64,000 nt of DNA, from assembly GCF_000418555.1 (NCBI RefSeq), contig NZ_ATKM01000005.1:806001-870000 (forward strand), read 5' to 3'. The translations under genes and the position numbers were made by a program. Positions 18,318-26,888 of the stretch are shown in pieces; the first letter of the stretch is position 1, and the number at the start of each line of letters is the position of its first letter. This DNA comes from Pseudomonas sp. P818 (GTDB lineage: Bacteria > Pseudomonadota > Gammaproteobacteria > Pseudomonadales > Pseudomonadaceae). The notes under the pieces were generated by a model that saw only the letters and a program-made list of their open reading frames with translations, was not told where the DNA came from and did no database searches.

Positions 18318-18836
18318 TCAGACTTCCAACGCATTGCTGCACTGCAGCAACGCCTGCAGTAGATGCTTGCGCACCATGCGCTCGGAGATACCCATCTGCA
18401 CGGCAATATCGACCTGGCGTTGGCCGTCGAGAAAGTAGAGCAGGAAGGCCTGTCGCTGCTTGGCGCTGAGCTCTTCCAGCACGAATGCGATCTGCTCCAG
18501 GGCTTCGAGTGTGGTGAGAATCTGCTCCGGCGACTGGTAACCCGAAAGGCTTTCGGCGGTCAGCTTCAGCTCACGCAGATAGGCTTCTTCGATCTGTTTG
18601 CGGCGTGACTGGTCGATCACCAGACGGCGCGCCGTCGTCGTCAGAAAGGCGCGTGGCTCGCGAATGGTGCCGAGAATCTCGCGCGAGGAAAGGATGCGGG
18701 TAAAGGTGTCCTGCGCCAGATCGGCGGCGTTTTGAGAGCAGCCAAGCTTGCGCCGTAACCAGGCGAACAGCCAACCATGATGGTCGTTGTACAGCTCATG
18801 GATCGCTTGCTGGAATGGAGGCTCGGCCGCAGGCAT
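18318..18836 (-). CDS. ECF sigma factor, FecI type
   Basis: A 172-residue iron-starvation sigma factor. Region 2 is seen at HGWLFAWLRRKLGCSQNAADLAQDT followed by the -10-reading segment, and region 4 at LSAKQRQAFLLYFLDGQRQVDIAVQMGIS. The start chosen is ATG at 18836 (MPAAEPPFQQAI); a longer open frame upstream runs over the Fur-box-like site and is unlikely to be coding. It would direct RNA polymerase to the receptor promoter once released by the neighbouring FecR. The first gene of the fecI-fecR-receptor set, probably repressed by Fur when iron is plentiful. Confidence 0.88.
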   Translation of the reverse strand: MPAAEPPFQQAIHELYNDHHGWLFAWLRRKLGCSQNAADLAQDTFTRILSSREILGTIREPRAFLTTTARRLVIDQSRRKQIEEAYLRELKLTAESLSGYQSPEQILTTLEALEQIAFVLEELSAKQRQAFLLYFLDGQRQVDIAVQMGISERMVRKHLLQALLQCSNALEV

Positions 18837-18876
18837 GCGCACACTCGCGATGGAGGAGTCGATACTCAAGTTCAAT

Positions 18877-18891
18877 TGAGAATTGTTCGCA
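18877..18891 (-). promoter_or_regulatory. Fur-box-like operator upstream of the ECF sigma gene
   Basis: Read on the minus strand the site is TGCGAAC-A-ATTCTCA, matching the 7-1-7 Fur core TGAGAAT-N-ATTCTCA at 12 of 14 positions, with the right half perfect. It lies about 41 bases before the sigma-factor ATG, where a promoter would be. Fur binding is inferred. Confidence 0.55.
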
Positions 18892-18997
18892 TAGTATCGA
18901 TTTGCCGGGGCACGCTGCAAGCGCCGGGCGCTATCTGCTTGGGGCCTACCTAGTAGCCTGTCGCTAGCCTTTTTGAAAAATGACGGGCCTGAAAACA

Positions 18998-19034
18998 CAA
19001 AACCCCTGACTCTCGTGAAGAAAATCAGGGGTTT
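18998..19034 (-). terminator. Rho-independent terminator of tmRNA
   Basis: Inverted repeats AACCCCTGA (19001-19009) and TCAGGGGTT (19025-19033) form a 9-bp stem. On the minus strand it is followed by a T-rich stretch, and it begins about 15 bases after the tmRNA 3' end. Confidence 0.75.
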
Positions 19035-19048
19035 ATGCTTGCTTCAAT

Positions 19049-19405
19049 TGGTGGAGCCGGGGGGATTTGAACCCCCGTCCGCCAGCTCTCCGCTATTGGT
19101 TCTACATGCTTAGCCATCTCTATTGAGTTAACTCCGCGCCGCCCGAGTGGCAGGGTGCTTGGAGCGAGCTGCATGAGTTTTAGCCGTTACGTCTGCAGCG
19201 AACTTGGCGGCGATCCTGTTCTATATGACTGACCAGATCTTCGGGTTTACAGGCATCCCCTAGGGTCAGCTGGCGCCCTTAGGCGGCCAGAGCGTAGTTG
19301 TCGTCGTTGGCAACTATGAAGTTGTGGCAGCGGATTTACGAGAACTGTCACCTACTCGGCATGCCCCTCAAGTTTCGCTACCGGCGTCGAATCCTAATCG
19401 GCCCC
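19049..19405 (-). ncRNA. ssrA: Transfer-messenger RNA (tmRNA)
   Basis: The minus strand starts GGGGCCGATTAGGATTCGAC at 19405 and ends with a T-arm and GGCTCCACCA at 19049, the standard one-piece tmRNA of about 357 nt with an encoded CCA. The mRNA-like part encodes the proteolysis tag ANDDNYALAA followed by TAA (19279-19311), the pseudomonad tag. With SmpB it rescues stalled ribosomes and marks the unfinished protein for ClpXP and related proteases. A hairpin terminator follows the 3' end. The short open frames on the opposite strand are not genes. Confidence 0.97.
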
Positions 19406-19534
19406 AAAACTTTCGTGGTTACAGCTAGGACGCGAAGTCTACGCCAAAGGTTCCTCAGCGTCGACTGCGGATTCCGTCTCGGGAAGCTATGATGGCCCTT
19501 CGCGTCTGCCCGCGACCTCTGGAAAGGAGCCCTA

Positions 19535-22450
19535 ATGCCGAGTTCTAGTCGCTACCCTCTGCGTCAGTGGATCTGGCGAGCGTTCGTGCAAAGCGCGCTG
19601 ATCCCGCTGATTCTCGTGGAGTCGGTGCTGATCGCGGTGTATCTGCTGAGTAACCAGGCGATTCGCGACGCTCAGGTCGAGCATCTGCAGGAAACGGCGG
19701 TGAAGGATCTGGCCAGCGCGGCCTTGCGCGAGGGGCAGATCATCGACGGGCGCCTGCGCTCAATCGAGTCGCTGGTGCAGGTTTTCCGCGATGCTACGTA
19801 CGAGGCCCTGCTCGATACCGATTTCCAGCCTGACGCGCTCGAGCGCCAGCGTCATGCGGTGACGGATAGCGGCGTCTTCTACACCCGCAGCGATGACGGC
19901 CGTGCAGCCTCTTTCTATGCCAACAGCACGCCTCTGGCGCAGCAGGATCACGCCAAGGTCATGCGTCTGTCGCAGATCGACCCGCTGATGCGTTCGATCC
20001 AGAAGTCCAACCCTCTGGTGGCCGCGCTCTATTTCAACACCTGGGACAGTTACAACCGCATCTATCCCTGGTTCGATACGCCCGCGCAGTATCCCCATGA
20101 CATGGTGATACCCGATTACAACTTCTATTACCTCGCCGATGCTCAGCACAACCCGCAGCGCAAGGTGATGTGGACCGAGGTGTACCTCGATCCGGCCGGT
20201 CTCGGCTGGATGCTGTCGGCCATCGCGCCGGTGTATCGCGATGATTTTCTCGAAGGGGTGGTCGGCCTGGACGTGACCGTGGGTCAGGTACTGGGCGAGA
20301 TTGCCGAACTCAATGTGCCGTGGCAGGGCTACGCGATGCTGGTCAGCCATGATCACAACATCATGGCGCTGCCGAAGGCGGGTGAGCTGGATTTCGGCCT
20401 GCGCGAGCTGACCCAGTATTCCTACGACGAGGCCGTGCGCCGTGAGGTGCTCAAGCCCGAGGACTTCAATCTGGCCAAGCGCGAGGGCATGGCGCCGTTG
20501 CTGCAGGCGATGAACGACGGCAACGGCAACGTTCAGGAAGTGGTGCTCGGCGGGCGCAAGCAACTGGTGGCCTGGAGCGAGATTCCACAGACCGGCTGGC
20601 GCTTGCTGCTGGTGGTGGATGAGGAGCAGATCTTCCATGACACCAACCAGCTGGCCGAGCGTTACATGCACATCGGCTACCTGCTGATCGCCGGTCTGGC
20701 CGCGTTCTATCTGCTGTTTTTCGCTCTGATGTGGCTGCGCTCGCGCAACCTGAGCAATCAGTTGGCCGAGCCTATCGACGGCATCGTCGACATGGCCACC
20801 AGCCTGGGGCAGGGCAAGTATCTGCCCGCTGCGCCGGACAGTCACATCGCCGAGGTCAGCCGCCTGGCCGAGGCCGTGCAGCATGCCGGCAAACAGCTCA
20901 AGGCCAGTGAGCATGAGCGGCAGGAGACGCAAAGCATCCTGCAGCTTGTGCTCGATAGCACCACCGAAAGCCTCTGGCAGATCGACACCCGTGATCTCAC
21001 CATCGATCTCAGCGAGCGCTTCGTACGGCGTTTTGGTCTGGGTGCGAACCACCTGACGTTGAGCGAATTCAACCAGCGCGTGCACCCCGATGATCTGGAG
21101 CGCCTGCGCCACCTGCGTAAGCTCTTTGCCGACAACGGCGAGGAATATTTCGACGCCGAGTATCGCTATCTCGACTGCCGCGGCGAGTACGTCTGGCTGC
21201 TCAGTCGAGGCAAGGTCCTGTTGCGTGACGACAGCGGCTGGCCGCTACGCATCGCCGGTACGCATGTCGACATCACCCGGCTCAAGCAGGTGCAGGACGA
21301 GCTGCGCCATGCCAGCCTCGAGGCGCTTGCCGCCAGCCAGGCCAAGAGTCGTTTCCTGTCGAGCATGAGTCATGAGCTGCGCACGCCACTCAACGCCATC
21401 CATGGATTCGCCCAATTGATCGAAATGGAGGCGCAGGACAAGCCCGACGCCAAACTGGAGACCGATTACTCGCGCGAAATCATTAACGCCAGCCGCCACC
21501 TCACCTCGTTGGTGGACGATATTCTCGATCTGTCGAGCATCGAAAGCCGGCGCCAGCAGCTGCAACTGCAACCGATCGAAATCGGCGCGCTGCTCAGCGG
21601 CTGTGCCGAGCTGGTGCAGCCCGAAGTGCAGCAGAAACAGCTGCAGTTGCAGGTCATGGAGGCGGCCGATCCTCCGTTGTTCGTGCAGGGTGATCCGCGT
21701 CGGGTGCGGCAGATCCTGCTCAACCTGCTGTCCAACGCGATCAAGTACAACAGCCCGCGCGGCATGATTCGCCTGGGCTACGAGGTGCGCGCCGATTGCG
21801 TGCGCTTGTGGGTCGACGATGCCGGCCCGGGCCTGTCGAGCGAGCAACTGGCGCAGCTGTTTCAGCCGTTCCAGCGTCTCGGTCGCGAGAGCTCGAACAT
21901 TCCCGGCACCGGTATTGGTTTGGTGCTGTGTCGCGAGCTGGCCACGCTGATGGACGGCGAGATCGGCGTACGCAGTGAGCCAGGAGTGGGCAGTCGTTTC
22001 TGGCTCGACATACCCAGCGCGGCCAGTCCCGAAGAGGTACGCGATGACACGGTCGATACGCCGAGGCAAGCGACGCGCAGCCTGGTGCAGGTGCTGTGCG
22101 TGGAGGATCATCCGGCCTGCATGAAGATCCTCCAGGCGTCGCTGCGAGAGTTCGCCGAGGTCCGCGGTGTGAGTTCCTGTCAGCGGGCGTTGGCCGAATT
22201 GCATGACAGCGAACCGGCGCTGGTGTTGCTGGATATCGACCTGCCTGACGGCAGCGGCCTAGAGGTACTCGACGCCATGCGCGCCGAGCCGCGTTTACGA
22301 GGCGTGCCGGTAATGGTGATCAGCGCGGTAGCCGATGATCGCCTGTTCGAGGATGCCAGAGCGCGCGGCGCCAGCGCTTGCCTGAGCAAGCCGGTGGATC
22401 TGCAGGAGGTCAGGCAGGTGGCGCTGGGCCTGCTCTACAGCGGTTTTTGA
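19535..22450 (+). CDS. Hybrid sensor histidine kinase/response regulator with Cache domain
   Basis: A 971-residue inner-membrane hybrid kinase. A first membrane helix at about 20-42 and a second at about 375-398 enclose a large periplasmic double-Cache-like sensor domain (for example NTWDSYNRIYPWFDTPAQYP and GVVGLDVTVGQVL). A HAMP-like linker and a PAS domain (about 455-590, ending in a PAC motif) follow. The H box SSMSHELRTPLNAIHG gives phospho-His613; the ATPase domain has LSNAIKYNS, DDAGPGL and GTGIGLVLCREL. A C-terminal receiver domain carries the acceptor Asp900 in LVLLDIDLPDG. AGGAG precedes the ATG. No DNA-binding output partner is adjacent, so the phosphate probably goes to a histidine phosphotransfer protein elsewhere. 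The ligand is unknown. Confidence 0.87.
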   Translation: MPSSSRYPLRQWIWRAFVQSALIPLILVESVLIAVYLLSNQAIRDAQVEHLQETAVKDLASAALREGQIIDGRLRSIESLVQVFRDATYEALLDTDFQPDALERQRHAVTDSGVFYTRSDDGRAASFYANSTPLAQQDHAKVMRLSQIDPLMRSIQKSNPLVAALYFNTWDSYNRIYPWFDTPAQYPHDMVIPDYNFYYLADAQHNPQRKVMWTEVYLDPAGLGWMLSAIAPVYRDDFLEGVVGLDVTVGQVLGEIAELNVPWQGYAMLVSHDHNIMALPKAGELDFGLRELTQYSYDEAVRREVLKPEDFNLAKREGMAPLLQAMNDGNGNVQEVVLGGRKQLVAWSEIPQTGWRLLLVVDEEQIFHDTNQLAERYMHIGYLLIAGLAAFYLLFFALMWLRSRNLSNQLAEPIDGIVDMATSLGQGKYLPAAPDSHIAEVSRLAEAVQHAGKQLKASEHERQETQSILQLVLDSTTESLWQIDTRDLTIDLSERFVRRFGLGANHLTLSEFNQRVHPDDLERLRHLRKLFADNGEEYFDAEYRYLDCRGEYVWLLSRGKVLLRDDSGWPLRIAGTHVDITRLKQVQDELRHASLEALAASQAKSRFLSSMSHELRTPLNAIHGFAQLIEMEAQDKPDAKLETDYSREIINASRHLTSLVDDILDLSSIESRRQQLQLQPIEIGALLSGCAELVQPEVQQKQLQLQVMEAADPPLFVQGDPRRVRQILLNLLSNAIKYNSPRGMIRLGYEVRADCVRLWVDDAGPGLSSEQLAQLFQPFQRLGRESSNIPGTGIGLVLCRELATLMDGEIGVRSEPGVGSRFWLDIPSAASPEEVRDDTVDTPRQATRSLVQVLCVEDHPACMKILQASLREFAEVRGVSSCQRALAELHDSEPALVLLDIDLPDGSGLEVLDAMRAEPRLRGVPVMVISAVADDRLFEDARARGASACLSKPVDLQEVRQVALGLLYSGF

Positions 22451-22454
22451 GCGG

Positions 22455-22700
22455 CTACTCGCTGGCGGAGAGCAAATCCAGCGCTTCGCCGAGCACCTTG
22501 ACCGACTCGCTGTGATCGCCAGCCTTGTGCAGCGCCTCGCCCTCGGCACGCAGTTCCTTGACCCTGGCCAGCACGTCGGGATCGGCGGGCGGATCGCTCT
22601 GCAGCAACGCATCGATCTTGGCCATGTCCTGCGGACAGTGCATGGCCCAGAGCGGCAGGCTGATCAGGGTGGCGGCGAGAAACATGAGCGTGCGACGCAT
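22455..22700 (-). CDS. Small exported protein of unknown function
   Basis: An 81-residue protein starting at ATG 22700 (MRRTLMFLAATLISLPLWA), with AGGAG seven bases upstream. The first 19 residues look like a signal peptide, leaving a mature protein of about 62 residues that begins MHCPQDMAKIDALLQSD. The mature part is mostly helical and charged, with a pattern reminiscent of a single tetratricopeptide-like hairpin (LARVKELRAEGEALHKAGDHSESVKVL), a weak impression only. It is convergent with the hybrid kinase gene (4 bp apart) and lies downstream of the DUF4105 gene on the same strand. I do not recognise a defined family. Confidence 0.6.
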   Translation of the reverse strand: MRRTLMFLAATLISLPLWAMHCPQDMAKIDALLQSDPPADPDVLARVKELRAEGEALHKAGDHSESVKVLGEALDLLSASE

Positions 22701-22765
22701 GATGACTCTCCTGAAACGGGCAGCGGGAATTTCAGTATAGAAGCCTGTGGTCTGCCTGCTGGCGT

Positions 22766-24622
22766 TCAGTAGTGATACCAGCGCAACTCCAGCTTCACCT
22801 CGTTGACCGGGCTGGCGATCTGGCTGAACTCGCGCTGGGCGCTCAGGCGCAGGCCAAGGTTGCGTGACATTTCCCATTGCTGGTTGAGCGACAGGCGGCG
22901 ACGCACTTCGCCGTTATGGAAGTAGTCGCCGGCTGCCTCCAGCGTCAGGTTGCCCAGCGGGTTGCGCCAAAGCAGGCCGGCGTTGAAGCCCAGAGCGGGA
23001 GAGATAACGGCAGCGAAGTCCTCGTTGTATTCCAGGCGAGCCGTGCCAAGGGCGAAGCCGAGCAGGTCGTCGTGCAACTGCCAGGTGGCACCGGCGCCAC
23101 CGCTGATATGGCCGACCAAGCGGCTATCGCCATCCTTACCGAGTACCCGCTCCAGGCCGCCGCCAATTTGCCAGGACAGCGGTTGCAGCAGGGCGTTACG
23201 TGGTGTCAGCGAGCGGATGTTGGCCAGGTCCAGGCGTTGCAGCTGCCAGTGGTTGTTCTCGTACTGGCGTAGCTTGAGCTGGAAAATCTCGATCTGCGCA
23301 CCGAGGGGGAAACCGGCGAGGTTGTCGTTCAGGTCATGGTAGGCCATGCGCAGGCCATACTCGGCGAAGGCGCGGTCGTCGCGGCTGCCGCCGGCTAGTT
23401 GCCAGGTACGTGATTCGTGGCCTTCCTCGGGCAGCGGCGGGCGCTCCACCTCCAAGGCCGGTGGTGGGTTGCGATTGATCGCGCCGAGCAGCTGGAAGCT
23501 GCGCTGGGCATTGCTGCTGCGTTCCTCACTATTGGCGTGGTAGCGCACCAGACGGAAGGCGGCGTCCTGGATCAGCGCGCGACGTTCTGCGGACAGGGTG
23601 AGGAACTCGGCATCGCTGGCTTGCGCCGGATCCGCGCTCAGGCGCAGCGCCCAATTCTGCTCGTCGGCGTCCAGCGGTTCGGCGCGCGCCAGCAGTTCGC
23701 GCTCGCGCGAGGGGCGATAGTCGATGCGCTCCACCAGCCCGGCGTCCTTGACGGCGCGCACGGTGTCGGTGGGGATGGCGGTGAGGGGAAAGTGCTCGGT
23801 CAGTTCGATGCCGGGGCGGGCGATCTCCAGCAGTTCGAGCAGACGGTAGGAGCAGTTCTCGTCGAAGAAGAAGTAATCGAAGCGGATCTGCTTGAGCTCC
23901 CAGACGTGCTCGATCATGCGCGCCGTTTCTTGCGCCGTGAGGTTCAGCCGGTACTCCCACAGGTCACGGTTTTCCAGGCGGTTGTACTCGCTGAGCTTGT
24001 CGCGATATGGCACCAGGGCGAACAGACCGGGGTAGCCGCCCATCAGCCCGCGCCAGGCATAGAGAACACTGTTGTCGTCACCTTCGATGAAGGCGCCGAA
24101 GTTCAGCGCGTAACTCAGCAGTGCGGTGTTGTGGCTGTCGATATCGGGCTGGTCGATGCGCAGCAGGGTGTGACCGAACATCGACGAGGGGCTGTTCAGA
24201 TAGGCAGCCGGAAACACCAGCACCGTGCTGTGCGGATTGATGTCGGCGAACCAGTTGCGATATTCGGCGCAGTCGGGGCTAGGCAGGTCATCGAGTTGCA
24301 GTTGTGCCTTGAGCCAGCGGGTCCGTGCGGGGTAGACGCATTGCGGGTGGCGGTCGCCCAGTGCGGCAGGCTGATACAGGGCCTTGAGGGTCGCCTGCAG
24401 TTCGGCGACCGGGTCGCTGGCACCATCCTCGGCGAGGAAGAAGTCATCGTCGTCGACATAGCTGCGCCAACCGCCGAGCTTGCCGGTTTCGTAGTGGCCG
24501 AGGGCGATCCAGTAGGGATCGTTGGCGAGCTGTTCAGGCGTGGCGGCGTGCAGGGGAAGGCTGAGGCTCAGGGCAAGGACGGCGAATATCCGTTTCAAGG
24601 TCGCTGTTCTTCTTCTGGTCAT
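22766..24622 (-). CDS. DUF4105 (Lnb N-terminal domain) exported protein
   Basis: A 618-residue protein with a signal peptide (about residues 1-26, ending LPLHA). It belongs to the DUF4105 family found next to the lacto-N-biosidase N-terminal region. Conserved motifs are SSMFGHTLLRID with His151 and FFFDENCSYRLLELL with Cys257, an arrangement suggesting a circularly permuted papain-like site; this is inference. The C-terminal third is rich in alternating hydrophobic residues and ends LRWYHY, suggesting a beta-barrel that may sit in the outer membrane. The start is ATG 24622; the open frame extends upstream without a plausible signal. Function is unknown; envelope peptidoglycan or lipoprotein processing has been suggested for such folds. 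Confidence 0.75.
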   Translation of the reverse strand: MTRRRTATLKRIFAVLALSLSLPLHAATPEQLANDPYWIALGHYETGKLGGWRSYVDDDDFFLAEDGASDPVAELQATLKALYQPAALGDRHPQCVYPARTRWLKAQLQLDDLPSPDCAEYRNWFADINPHSTVLVFPAAYLNSPSSMFGHTLLRIDQPDIDSHNTALLSYALNFGAFIEGDDNSVLYAWRGLMGGYPGLFALVPYRDKLSEYNRLENRDLWEYRLNLTAQETARMIEHVWELKQIRFDYFFFDENCSYRLLELLEIARPGIELTEHFPLTAIPTDTVRAVKDAGLVERIDYRPSRERELLARAEPLDADEQNWALRLSADPAQASDAEFLTLSAERRALIQDAAFRLVRYHANSEERSSNAQRSFQLLGAINRNPPPALEVERPPLPEEGHESRTWQLAGGSRDDRAFAEYGLRMAYHDLNDNLAGFPLGAQIEIFQLKLRQYENNHWQLQRLDLANIRSLTPRNALLQPLSWQIGGGLERVLGKDGDSRLVGHISGGAGATWQLHDDLLGFALGTARLEYNEDFAAVISPALGFNAGLLWRNPLGNLTLEAAGDYFHNGEVRRRLSLNQQWEMSRNLGLRLSAQREFSQIASPVNEVKLELRWYHY

Positions 24623-24766
24623 GGCGATGGCCGAGCTTTGGCCAGCCTGCCGACTGGTGTCAAGGCAGTCGAACACGACATTTCGCGCAAGTGCTGATCG
24701 GCGTCAGTCACGCGCGTTGCGCTGCGCATCACACTGAGCGTTCTTCATACGCAAGGAGGTTGCCCC

Positions 24767-25078
24767 ATGGCTCACCGTGATGTGCTGGATGCTCTGCTGC
24801 ATGACTACACCGTCCGCGTCGAGGCGATTCGCCGCGACCTGAGTCGCAGCCACTCGGCGGATTTCGCCGAGCAGGCGCAGCAGCGGCAGAACGATGAGGT
24901 GCTCGAAGCGCTGCTGGCCGAGGCCGAACAGGAGCTGTTGCTGGTGCGTCAGGCCCGGCAGCGCCTGGCCGAGGGGCGCTATGGCGAGTGTCTATGCTGC
25001 GGCGAGCCGATCGAAGCGGCGCGCCTGGCTGCTCTGCCGGCTGCCGAGTACTGCCTGAGCTGCGCGCAGTTCAACTGA
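24767..25078 (+). CDS. DksA/TraR-family zinc-finger protein
   Basis: A 103-residue protein. The N-terminal two-thirds is a helical, coiled-coil-like segment (DVLDALLHDYTVRVEAIRRD, QRQNDEVLEALLAEAEQELL) and the C-terminus has a four-cysteine zinc finger, C-x2-C (ECLCCGEPI) paired with C-x2-C (YCLSCAQ). DksA proteins reach into the RNA polymerase secondary channel and act with ppGpp. This one is much shorter than DksA (about 150 residues) and resembles the TraR/short DksA-like group. A strong AAGGAGG precedes the ATG. The last 8 bases overlap the convergent antiporter gene. Confidence 0.8.
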   Translation: MAHRDVLDALLHDYTVRVEAIRRDLSRSHSADFAEQAQQRQNDEVLEALLAEAEQELLLVRQARQRLAEGRYGECLCCGEPIEAARLAALPAAEYCLSCAQFN

Positions 25079-26711
25079 GCGGCTGGTTGACCTCTTCCAG
25101 CAGGCGCCGTGCAGCGGAGTCGGCCGCATCGATATAAGGCTGCAGGACGCTGGCGGCGCCGGCGCGTGTAAAGGCTTCCAGGTCGCCTTCGCGAAAGGCG
25201 CTGAGGGTCACGCTGCCGCGAAAACCAGCGCTGCGTGCGGCGCGCAGGAGCAGCGCATTGACTTCGCGTTGCGGGATTGTGCTGACCAGTGCACGCGCCT
25301 GCTGCAAGGGCAGGTGGGCGATGAAATCGGCGTCTTCGGCATCGCCGTAGCATACCGCCAGCCCCGCCTGCCGGGCGCTGGCCAGGGCCTGCGGATCGAA
25401 GTCCACCCCCAGCACGCGCAGGCCCCCATCCTGCAGGCGATGCGCCAGCTGGCGGCCGTAGCGGCCCAGGCCGTAGACGATGACCTCAGGTTGGGCCTGC
25501 TCAGGAGCATTGTCTTCGGCGTTTTCGCGGTGGGCGACGCGCCGCTCGAATATGCCAAGCCAGGGGGAAAGGCGCTCGAACAGCGGCTGCGAGTAGAGAA
25601 TCATGTAGGTGGACAGGGTAATGGTGATGATCCCCACCAGCGTGGTCAGGCCCAGCGCTGCCCCGCCCACATGGCCGAGGCTGATGCCCATGGCGACGAA
25701 GATGATGGAGAACTCGCTGATCTGAGCCACGGTCAGCCCGGCCATGAAACCGGTGCGCTTGCGGTAGCCCATCGCGCCCATGATGGCCATCACGATCAGC
25801 GGGTTGCCGATCAGCACGAACAGCGACAGCAGCAACGCGCTGCCGATCTGTTGGTGCAGATAGGTGAAGTCCAGCTGAATACCCAGGTGTAGGAAGAAGA
25901 ACAGCAGAAGAAAGTCGCGCAGGCTGGTCAGGCGGCTGGCGATGGCTTCACGCAATGGCGTCGAGGCCAGGCAGAAACCCGCGATGAATGCGCCCAGTTC
26001 CTTGGACAGCCCCAGGGCCTCGGCGCCCCCGGCCAGCAACGTACCCCAGGCGATAGCCACCAGCATCAGCAGTTCGGGCGAGCGGGCCATGGGCGCCAGC
26101 AGGCGTGGCAGGGCAAAGCGTACCAGCAGATAGAGCAGCGCCAGGCTGGCCAGCAGGGCGCCGATCAGCGCCAGCGGGGATAACCCCTCGTGGGTGCCGT
26201 GGCTTGGCTGATACAGGCTGATGACCAGCATGGCCAGCACCACGGCAATGTCCTGCACGATGAGAAAGCCCATGGCGATGCGGCCGTGCAGTGAATCGAT
26301 TTCGCCTTTGTCCGACAGCAGTTTGACGATGATGATGGTGCTGGAAAAGGTCAGCGCCACGGCCACGTAGCCGGCACTCGCCCAGTCCAGGCCCAGCAGA
26401 CGACACAGGATCAGGCCGGCGACGATGGTGAAACTCAGTTGCCCCAGACCGGTGGCCAGAGCCACTGGGCCGAGCGTGCGCACCAGATGCATGTCCAGTT
26501 TCAGGCCGACGACGAACAGCAGCACCGTAATGCCGATTTCCGACAACAGACTGATCGAGCTGTGATCTCCCGCCAGATTCATCACCGCCGGGCCGGCGAT
26601 GATGCCGACCAGGATATAAGCGATGATCAATGGTTGGCGCAGCCTGACGGCGAGCATGCCCAGCAAGGCAGACAGGCTGAGCAGGGCGGCGATTTCCTGG
26701 AAGGCACTCAT
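25071..26711 (-). CDS. CPA2 monovalent cation:proton antiporter with RCK domain (YbaL/Kef-like)
   Basis: A 546-residue membrane protein. About twelve hydrophobic segments fill residues 1-375, including the GFLIVQDIAVVLAML helix whose Gln153-Asp154 pair is typical of Kef/YbaL ion translocation. A cytoplasmic TrkA-N nucleotide-binding domain follows, with the Rossmann motif GLGRYG at 414-419 and GVDFDPQAL next to it. It would exchange K+ or Na+ for protons under nucleotide or glutathione control. The ATG at 26711 is preferred to a TTG six bases upstream because AGGA lies at a workable distance only from the ATG. It overlaps the end of the convergent DksA-like gene by 8 bases. Confidence 0.85.
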   Translation of the reverse strand: MSAFQEIAALLSLSALLGMLAVRLRQPLIIAYILVGIIAGPAVMNLAGDHSSISLLSEIGITVLLFVVGLKLDMHLVRTLGPVALATGLGQLSFTIVAGLILCRLLGLDWASAGYVAVALTFSSTIIIVKLLSDKGEIDSLHGRIAMGFLIVQDIAVVLAMLVISLYQPSHGTHEGLSPLALIGALLASLALLYLLVRFALPRLLAPMARSPELLMLVAIAWGTLLAGGAEALGLSKELGAFIAGFCLASTPLREAIASRLTSLRDFLLLFFFLHLGIQLDFTYLHQQIGSALLLSLFVLIGNPLIVMAIMGAMGYRKRTGFMAGLTVAQISEFSIIFVAMGISLGHVGGAALGLTTLVGIITITLSTYMILYSQPLFERLSPWLGIFERRVAHRENAEDNAPEQAQPEVIVYGLGRYGRQLAHRLQDGGLRVLGVDFDPQALASARQAGLAVCYGDAEDADFIAHLPLQQARALVSTIPQREVNALLLRAARSAGFRGSVTLSAFREGDLEAFTRAGAASVLQPYIDAADSAARRLLEEVNQPLS

Positions 26712-26821
26712 AGGCAAGGTTCCTGATAGCGGGGCGCCTGTCGTTTGCAGGCTTGATGGCTACAAGACAGATTATCCCAGCGTCGATTTTGCGCATTGCC
26801 TTGAATCAAACCTTGATCCTG

Positions 26822-26852
26822 CTTGTGCCACAGGCCCAGAATCACCCCATGT
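26822..26852 (+). promoter_or_regulatory. Weak sigma-32-like promoter before the Lon-related gene
   Basis: CCCCATGT at 26845-26852 matches the heat-shock -10 consensus exactly. The best -35 candidate is CTTGTGC at 26822, four of seven positions, with a 16-base spacer, longer than ideal. Offered as a candidate only. Confidence 0.3.
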
Positions 26853-26888
26853 TTTTGCGGAACGTCCGCCCGCTATAAAGGATTGCCA

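Noticed and set aside
19298..19492. Short open frame across the tmRNA region
   Set aside because: It lies on the strand opposite ssrA and covers the tmRNA 5' end; the RNA gene explains the sequence.
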